In this document: positions 58,582 through 64,000 of the stretch, piece by piece
How the letters are laid out: each line of letters begins with the position of its first letter
Numbering within the stretch: position 1 is the first letter of the stretch
Assembly: GCA_963801065.1 (NCBI GenBank)
Contig: CAWDDG010000002.1
Location: 133,563 to 197,562, forward strand
Direction of reading: 5' to 3'
Source: CAWDDG01 sp963801065
Lineage (GTDB): Bacteria; Actinomycetota; Actinomycetes; Jiangellales; Jiangellaceae
DNA: 64,000 bases
Translations under genes and position numbers: made by a program
The notes under the pieces: model-generated
What the model was told of the DNA's origin: nothing
The model's input: the letters and a program-made list of their open reading frames with translations, nothing else
The model's database searches: none

Positions 58582-59274
58582 TCAGTTCGCGGTGGCAGTG
58601 CCCGGGACGGGCTTGATGTGGGCGAACATGCTGCGGGCGTTCCAGGTTGGGAAGGCTCGTGTCAGCCACGACGGACCGTCGAGCCGGATGCGGGAGTCGC
58701 GGAGTGCCTCGGCCCAGGTGAGCTGGCCGGCGTGCCACTTGACGAAGGCTTCGGCCTCGGCGGTGATGTAGAGGTCTTCGTCGAGACCGGGGTACGTCTT
58801 GCAGATCTCGGTCTCGCCGTGCTCGAGCAGCAACCAGTACCGCTCGTGGCGCCGGAAGCCCGTGAAATCCAACCGGATGACCACGCGCTGGTCAGGTAGT
58901 CGATCCCGGCGGAGGGCGTTGCACATCGACCACAACGCCACGAACGGATCGAGGTTCTCGGGGGCAATCTCGAGCCAACGAGCTCCCCACTCGCCGAGCG
59001 CTTCGCAGACCGTGAACAGATCGTGGCCGGAGCTCGTGAGGTGGTAATGGTGACCGCGTCCCTGAGCCTTCGGTGCCGACTCGACGATGCCGAGGCGTTC
59101 GAGCTGTTTTAGCCGCTGCGTGAGCAGGGTGCGGGACAGCCCGGGCGCACCCTCGAGGATCTCGCCGAAGGTCTCACAGCCCAGATGCAGGTTGCGGATG
59201 ATCAACGGCGTCCAACGCTCAGCGAAGACCTCCGCACCGCGGGCGATCGGGCAGTACTGACCGTAGGTCCTCAT
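58582..59274 (-). CDS. HxlR family transcriptional regulator with C-terminal SCP2-like domain
   Basis: 230 residues. RTYGQYCPIARGAEVFAERW and TPLIIRNLHLGCETFGEI start the HxlR winged helix, with LSRTLLTQRLKQLERLGIVE as recognition region. The C-terminal 120 residues (VIRLDFTGFRRHERYWLLLE, KWHAGQLTWAEALRD) form a sterol-carrier-like domain seen in many actinobacterial HxlR proteins. The start ATG 59274 is chosen because conservation begins there. It is divergent from the FAD oxidoreductase gene with repeated motifs between, so that gene is a likely target. Confidence 0.9.
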   Translation of the reverse strand: MRTYGQYCPIARGAEVFAERWTPLIIRNLHLGCETFGEILEGAPGLSRTLLTQRLKQLERLGIVESAPKAQGRGHHYHLTSSGHDLFTVCEALGEWGARWLEIAPENLDPFVALWSMCNALRRDRLPDQRVVIRLDFTGFRRHERYWLLLEHGETEICKTYPGLDEDLYITAEAEAFVKWHAGQLTWAEALRDSRIRLDGPSWLTRAFPTWNARSMFAHIKPVPGTATAN

Positions 59275-59306
59275 CAACGCAGTGTCCGGCGCCTCGCGCT
59301 CTCTGT

Positions 59307-59348
59307 GAAGTCCAGATTCTTTACTCCGAAGTCCAGATAGCTGACTTC
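59307..59348. promoter_or_regulatory. Repeated operator candidate between HxlR and FAD oxidoreductase
   Basis: GAAGTCCAGAT occurs at 59307-59317 and 59328-59338, exactly 21 bp apart (two helical turns). The second copy forms the inverted repeat GAAGTC-N9-GACTTC (59328-59348). The location between divergent genes suggests an HxlR binding site; binding is inferred. Confidence 0.55.
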
Positions 59349-59399
59349 TCCTCGGTTCCCCCCGATGTTGCGATGAGCCCATCGACCAGAGGAGGAACG

Positions 59400-60801
59400 A
59401 TGACTGCACCAACCACCGTCCAGATCCCCGGGCTCCGAGGCGACCTCATCACCCCCGACCACTATTACTACGACGACGCCCGAGCCGTATGGAACGGCAC
59501 GGTCGACCGACGACCCCGACTGATTGCCCGCTGCAGCGGCACCGCCGACGTGGCCGCGGCGGTGCGCTTCGCACGAGACCGCGACCTCGAGATCGCGGTC
59601 CGGGGCGGAGGCCACAACGTGGCCGGCACCGCGGTGTGCGACGACGGGATCGTCATCGACCTCTCCGCGATGCGCGCCGTCTCGGTCGACCCCGCCGAAC
59701 GCACGGCCCAGGTACAGGGTGGCGCCCTGTGGGGCGACGTCGACCACGAGACCCAGGCCCACGGTCTGGCCACCACCGGCGGCATCGTGAGCCACACCGG
59801 CGTCGCCGGGGTCACCCTCGGCGGCGGCATCGGCTTCCTCATGCGCAAATACGGGCTCGTCGTCGACAACCTGCTTGCCGCCGAGGTGGTCACCGCCGAG
59901 GGCAGCATCGTCCGGGCATCCGCCGACGAACACCCCGACCTGTTCTGGGCGCTCCGAGGCGGCGGCGGCAACTTCGGCGTGGTCACCTCGTTCCGATTCG
60001 CTCTGCACCCCGTCGGCCCGACCGTGATGGCCGGGCTTGTCTTGTGGGCGGCCGACGACACCACCGACGTGCTGCGCTTCTACCGGGACTTCGTCGCCGA
60101 CGCGCCCGACGAGCTCGGCAGCGTCATCAGGCTCGGCACCGTCCCCCCGCTGCCGGACATCCCCGAGAACCTGCACTGGCGGCCGGCCATCGCCGTCGCG
60201 TGCTGCTACGCCGGCGCCGTCGAAGACGGCGAGCGTGCGCTGCAGGCCCTCCGCCGGTTCGGGACGCCGCTCGTCGACCTGCTCGCACCCTCGCCGTACG
60301 TCGCTTTCCAGGGCGGCATCGACGACACCGTCCCCCACGGGTGGCACTACTCCTGGAAGTCGACGAACCTCGTCGGCCTCTCCGACGAAGCCATCGCCGT
60401 CATCGTCGACCACGCCTACGCCGCCGGCTCGCCCCGGTCGTGCGCGGTGATGTTCCACTTCGGTGGCGCCGTCGCCCGAGTTCCCCACGACGCCACCGCC
60501 TACGCCGGTCGCGACGTGGCCCACAACATCGTCATCGAAGGCGTGTGGCTTCCTGACGAGTCCGCCGAGCGCGCCGCGGCCGAGACCGCTTGGGCGGGGC
60601 GGATTCCTCCGAGCCCTCCAACCGCACCGCGCCGGCAGCGTCTACGTCAACTTCCTTGATTCCGACGACGACACCAGCCGCGTTCTTGAGGCCTACGGCG
60701 ACGACACCTACGTGCGGCTCGCAGAGATCAAGGCGAGATATGACCCCGAGAACGTGTTCCACAACAACAAGAACATCCGGCCCAGTGAGCCGGGCATCTG
60801 A
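59400..60801 (+). CDS. FAD-binding oxidoreductase (berberine-bridge/PCMH type), one frameshift
   Basis: About 467 residues. The PCMH FAD domain shows VRFARDRDLEIAVRGGGHNV with the His that can bind FAD covalently, VQGGALWGDVDHETQAHGLA, and GGIGFLMRKYGLVVDNLLAA. The C-terminal BBE segment FLDSDDDTSRVLEAYGDD and VRLAEIKARYDPENVFHNN lies in the next frame, after a break near 60597 in a G-rich stretch. Restoring one base gives the normal end. Family members oxidise alcohols, sugars or alkaloid-like substrates; the substrate here is unknown. ATG 59400 has AGGAGGAA. Confidence 0.87.
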
Positions 60802-60920
60802 CGGCACGGGACCCAAGGCCCGCCCCCTACTCGGAGCTTCTCGGAGGTGAACGCGGCGGCGCGGCGTGGGCGGGATGGCACGGTGAACTCGACCAAGCCT
60901 CGCGTCGGCCGTCGGATCGT

Positions 60921-60968
60921 CATCGGGTACATAGATTCGTACGGCGGTACGGTTCTATGTACCCGATG
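60921..60968. repeat. 48-bp near-perfect dyad overlapping a start codon
   Basis: Outer arms CATCGGGTACATAGA (60921-60935) and TCTATGTACCCGATG (60954-60968) are perfect 15-bp inverted repeats. Inside, CGTAC and GTACG pair around a 4-nt loop. The right arm contains the ATG of the following HTH gene. It could be an operator, an attachment/recombination site or a strong RNA hairpin. Confidence 0.85.
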
Positions 60969-61313
60969 GCTGTGGAGCTGAGGGGACGTCTTTCGAACCC
61001 CGAAGCCGTGGAGACGGTGGCGCTGGCTACCCAGGCGATGACCGGTATCAAGATCCACCACGGGAGCACCGCATCCCGTCCTGTGGCTCACCGACGCTGG
61101 CGGCTCGTCGATCGGTTGGGCGAGCAGATCATCAGCGACCTGCTCCGCGACAGCGGAGTGGGGGCTACACAGCGGACGCTGGCTGAGCGCTACGGCATCA
61201 GCCTGAGCAGCGTCAAGAGACTCACACGGCGCCCCCGATCGGACAGCCGCGAACCGACAATTCGATGGGAGGCTGGACGAAATACTCGCAAGGGTCGGGC
61301 CAACTCGGGATGA
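60966..61313 (+). CDS. Small helix-turn-helix protein, recombinase-like
   Basis: About 115 residues: ELRGRLSNPEAVETVALATQ, then RRWRLVDRLGEQIISDLLRD and the HTH ATQRTLAERYGISLSSVKRL, ending in a basic tail. The HTH resembles the DNA-binding end of serine recombinases or small regulators, but no catalytic domain is present. ATG 60966 is preferred over 60957 because it aligns with the decayed copy at 57961. A large dyad overlaps the start. Function unknown. Confidence 0.65.
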   Translation: MAVELRGRLSNPEAVETVALATQAMTGIKIHHGSTASRPVAHRRWRLVDRLGEQIISDLLRDSGVGATQRTLAERYGISLSSVKRLTRRPRSDSREPTIRWEAGRNTRKGRANSG

Positions 61314-61677
61314 GGATCTTGAAAGCGGGCCGGTGGCCAACCTCGGCTGTGTCGCTGCGCTTGCGGCCAGAGGGTGACCGGAAGCCCAAGTTCGTCAACC
61401 TGAAGCACAAAGCGCATGGCTATCGCGGGGGCGCCACTTCGAGCGCGACCGCACTCTGCCCGCTTACCAATGTCGTGAGACCTGCCGGGCGTCCCGAGCG
61501 GAGCGCACACGCCCTCCTCTGCTTGATGTGCGGACGGCTAGGAGGTTCACGGAAACGGGCGATCCCGGAGATTGTGCAGCGCGTGCGCCGGGCCGGGCCG
61601 CGACTTGATCCCTGCGGGGTCTTGCGACCGCTGCCCGGGGGTCCGACGATGGCTGCAGCCCTATCAGAAGGAGCACC
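61314..61677. other. 364-bp stretch without a recognisable gene
   Basis: Open frames (e.g. 61265-61681 plus) have no recognisable features. Probably intergenic or debris of mobile DNA. Confidence 0.4.
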
Positions 61678-62506
61678 ATGAGCGAGCAGACGACCAATGC
61701 CCCGCCGATCGTGCTGATCCACGGGCTTTGGATGACCGCCCGAAGTTGGGACCGCTGGGTGGAGTACTACCGGGCGAAGGGACATGAGGTCATCGTGCCC
61801 ACGTACCCGGGATTCGAGATCGAGGTGGAGGCGCTGCGTGAAAAGCCCGAGATCATCGCCGCGGCGTCCGTCCCCGAAACGCTCGACCATCTCAGCGAGG
61901 TGGTCGAGGGCCTGGAACGTCCGCCGATCATCATGGGCCACTCCTTCGGCGGCACCTTCACCCAACTCCTGGTCAACCGCGGCCTGGGCGCCGCCGCCGT
62001 GGTCGATCGACTCGGCGCCACCCGAGGGCGTGCGGGTAAACCCGCCGTCCCAAATCAGGTCCCTGTTCCCGGTCCTGAAGAACCCGGCCAACCGGCACCG
62101 CGCGGTGGGCTTCACCAAGGAGCAGTTCCACTACGCCTTCGCCAACACGTACAGCCGGGAGGAGTCCGACGCAGCCTACGACCTCCTCCACATCCCGGCG
62201 CCCGGCAACTGGGTGTGGGCCTACGGCCTGATCGCCAACTGGAAGCCGGGCCACCAGGAGACCTGGGTCGACTACGACCTGGACGACCGTGCTCCGCTGC
62301 TATTCATCATCGGCGGCAAAGACCACCTGATGCCGCCCTCGGTGATCCGCTCGAACGCGAAGAAGTACCGCAACTCCGAGGCGACCACTGAGACCTACGA
62401 GTTCCCGGACCGCTCACACTTCACCGGTGTCGAGCCTGGCTGGGAGCAGGTGGCCGACTACGCGCTCGAGTGGGCGACGAGCCACGCGCGAGCGCAGCAG
62501 GGCTGA
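61678..62506 (+). CDS. Alpha/beta hydrolase, one frameshift
   Basis: About 275 residues. PIVLIHGLWMTARSWDRWVE carries the HG oxyanion motif, PPIIMGHSFGGTFTQLLVNR the GHSFGG nucleophile elbow (Ser near residue 86), and in the second frame PLLFIIGGKDHLMPPSVIRS and EFPDRSHFTGVEPG give the Asp/His triad. The frame shifts near 62008. Both halves are well conserved, so one surplus base is likely. ATG 61678 follows AGAAGGAGC. Substrate unknown; it precedes the NAD(P)-binding gene on the same strand. Confidence 0.85.
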
Positions 62507-62664
62507 CCAAGCGCAGACAGCAGCAGGGTGACCCGTCCGACAAGCCGAGCCCGCGAAAGCCGTGCCGACCGCACCCTAAATGAGACGTCTCCGGCTCACT
62601 GCAGCCTGAGACGTCACCGAGCGTCAACCCATTGCCAAGGAAGAGAACACATGGAAGGCCCATC

Positions 62665-63423
62665 ATGACGAAAGTCGTAGTAATCGGTGGCACCGGGCTC
62701 ATCGGCTCCAAGCTTGTCGCGAGGCTGGCCGAGCGCGGCCACGAGGCGATCGCCGCGTCACCCAACTCTGGCGTCAACACCCTTACCGGCGAGGGGCTGG
62801 CCGAGGTACTGGCCGGCGCGCAGGTCGTCGTCGATGTATCCAACTCACCCTCGTTCGAGGACAATGCGGTGCTCGATTTCTTCACGACCTCGACCGGCAA
62901 CCTCCTCGCAGCCGAGAAGACAGCCGGTGTGGGCCATCATGTTGCGCTGTCCGTCGTCGGCACGGAACGTCTGCAGGAGAGCGGTTACTTCCGAGCGAAG
63001 ATGACGCAAGAGAAGCTGATCAAGGAATCCGGCATCACCTATTCGATCGTGCATGCGACCCAGTTCTTCGAGTTCGTCAAGAGCATTGCCGACTCCGCAA
63101 CCGACGGCAACACGGTTCGCCTTTCGGACGCGCTCATCCAACCCATCGCAGCTGACGCGGTCGCCAACGCGGTTGCACGCACAGCTGTTGGCGAGCCCAT
63201 CAACGGAACAATCGAGATCGCCGGACCAGAGCAGTTCGGTCTCGATGAGCTGATCCGCACGAGCCTGACCTTTCGAGGAGACCCGCGAGAAGTCGTTGCC
63301 GATCCCGAGGCTCGCTACTTTGGTGCCCTCCTTGACGAACGCACACTTCTACCCAGCGCTAACGCCCTCAACCTCGACCCCCGCTTCGAAGACTGGCTTG
63401 TTCAAACCACACCACAGAAGTAA
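62665..63423 (+). CDS. NmrA-like NAD(P)-binding (SDR-type) protein
   Basis: 252 residues. KVVVIGGTGLIGSKLVARLA is the GxxGxxG nucleotide-binding motif; VVDVSNSPSFEDNAVLDFFT and HHVALSVVGTERLQESGYFR follow, with the YFRAKMTQEKLIKESGITYS region corresponding to the atypical SDR active-site helix. This is the NmrA/SDR_a5-like group often acting as quinone reductase or redox sensor. ATG 62665 has GGAAGG upstream. No frameshift is seen. Confidence 0.9.
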   Translation: MTKVVVIGGTGLIGSKLVARLAERGHEAIAASPNSGVNTLTGEGLAEVLAGAQVVVDVSNSPSFEDNAVLDFFTTSTGNLLAAEKTAGVGHHVALSVVGTERLQESGYFRAKMTQEKLIKESGITYSIVHATQFFEFVKSIADSATDGNTVRLSDALIQPIAADAVANAVARTAVGEPINGTIEIAGPEQFGLDELIRTSLTFRGDPREVVADPEARYFGALLDERTLLPSANALNLDPRFEDWLVQTTPQK

Positions 63424-63534
63424 CACCATCTCCGGTAGGCGGCGACCCGGGAAACGACGCTGAGTGGTCCTGATCGTAGGTTCGTACGCGGTTGTGAGCA
63501 CAACTCGGGCGGCAGCAGCCGAGCAGGCCAGCCG

Positions 63535-63762
63535 GTGCACCTGCGTCCCGACAAGTTCGTCGCCTGGTCACGCGGACGCCGGAAGGTCCGCTTCCTCCGC
63601 AAGGCGTGGCACAACCTGATTACTGATGCCGTTCGCCACGTTCATTGTGATCGTCGCGTCACCATCGACGGACGCCAGTATCGGGTGCACACCGAGTTCG
63701 AGATCCCGATCAGTGCCCTCGCGCTGGACGGGAAGGCCACGACCAAGCACTGGAGCGACTGA
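63535..63762 (+). CDS. Hypothetical protein
   Basis: 75-residue frame with GTG start, basic N-terminus (RPDKFVAWSRGRRKVRFLRK) and a strand-rich C-terminus (VHTEFEIPISALALDGKATT). No family recognised. No good ribosome-binding site. It could be a fragment of a larger decayed gene. Confidence 0.4.
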   Translation: MHLRPDKFVAWSRGRRKVRFLRKAWHNLITDAVRHVHCDRRVTIDGRQYRVHTEFEIPISALALDGKATTKHWSD

Positions 63763-63806
63763 GAGGCGATCGGGTCACACCCGATCGGCCTGTGCCGCAT
63801 GTCGTC

Positions 63807-64000
63807 ATGATCGACGGCGAACGGCAGGAGCATTACTTCCCCGTCACGCCGGACGACAAGGAGTCGATGCGTCGGCTGAAGCTGCCACTGATGACGCGGG
63901 CGCTCGCCGAAGCGCGGCAGAAGGCGCTGGAGTCGATCTCCGCCGACGACCGATACCTGCTCCTTCAGCGGCATGGCGAGTTCGTCGAGCTCGATTCGCA
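63807..64000 (+). CDS. Hypothetical protein, cut by window edge
   Basis: Open frame from ATG 63807 to the window end, with a charged helical sequence (PVTPDDKESMRRLKLPLMTR, ALAEARQKALESISADDRYL). No family recognised from this part. It may start upstream at one of the GTG codons. Confidence 0.4.
   Translation, partial: MIDGERQEHYFPVTPDDKESMRRLKLPLMTRALAEARQKALESISADDRYLLLQRHGEFVELDS

Overview
The window looks like chromosomal DNA from a high-GC actinobacterium, most likely of the Propionibacteriales/Nocardioidaceae type. The reasons are the strong G/C preference at third codon positions, the frequent GTG starts, the leaderless starts (TANNNT -10 box 6-8 nt before the start codon), and the actinobacterial core order leuA - era - cdd-like - hemolysin/CBS - ybeY - phoH - HIT - dnaJ - hrcA - hemW - lepA - rpsT - holA - comEC/comEA - degV - leuS. 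The genus-level placement is inference.

Layout. 1-3.2 kb: a partial metallo-beta-lactamase-fold gene, leuA with a leucine attenuation leader, and era. 3.6-5.2 kb: small accessory genes (DinB-like, RibD-C-like reductase, DUF4287). 5.3-8.9 kb: a tightly overlapping minus-strand run of cdd-like, CBS/transporter-associated protein, ybeY, phoH and a HIT protein. 9.0-10.6 kb: a plus-strand sigma factor / GerMN-Gmad2 membrane protein pair where rsmE is usually found. 10.7-12.9 kb: dnaJ and hrcA behind a CIRCE operator. 13-16.4 kb: an intradiol-dioxygenase-like lipoprotein, DUF4870, hemW, and a small conserved gene bracketed by two ~140-bp direct repeats. 16.6-22.1 kb: acyl-CoA ligase, lepA, a methyltransferase and a PemK/MazF-like protein. 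22.1-30.6 kb: a complete purine/urate catabolism locus (three-subunit xanthine dehydrogenase, PucR regulator, uricase, hydroxyisourate hydrolase, OHCU decarboxylase, 8-oxoguanine deaminase). 30.8-39.5 kb: rpsT, holA, comEC, comEA, degV and leuS, the last with its own leucine-rich leader. 39.7-52.8 kb: envelope, redox and stress genes. 52.8-64 kb: an accessory region with a lower-GC insertion, gene fragments, a large secreted M14 peptidase, two copies of a small HTH gene, an HxlR/FAD-oxidoreductase pair, an alpha/beta hydrolase and an NAD(P)-binding protein.

Two themes stand out. First, leuA and leuS each appear to be preceded by a leaderless leucine-containing leader peptide with a CTT-ACC codon pair and alternative hairpins, which suggests coordinated leucine sensing of synthesis and charging. 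Second, many conserved genes are broken by single-base indels, including the normally essential rpsT, holA and leuS. These are most simply read as sequence errors (often in G runs) rather than real gene loss. Frameshifted genes are annotated over their full extent, and the break position is given.

How the genes work together: HrcA/CIRCE should repress the hrcA-dnaJ operon. PucR probably controls the divergent xanthine dehydrogenase operon and perhaps the uricase operon, which together take hypoxanthine/xanthine to allantoin. The sigma factor and its translationally coupled membrane protein form a candidate signalling pair. The ECF42-type sigma factor and its YciI/DGPF partner form a second regulatory unit next to an MFS exporter.
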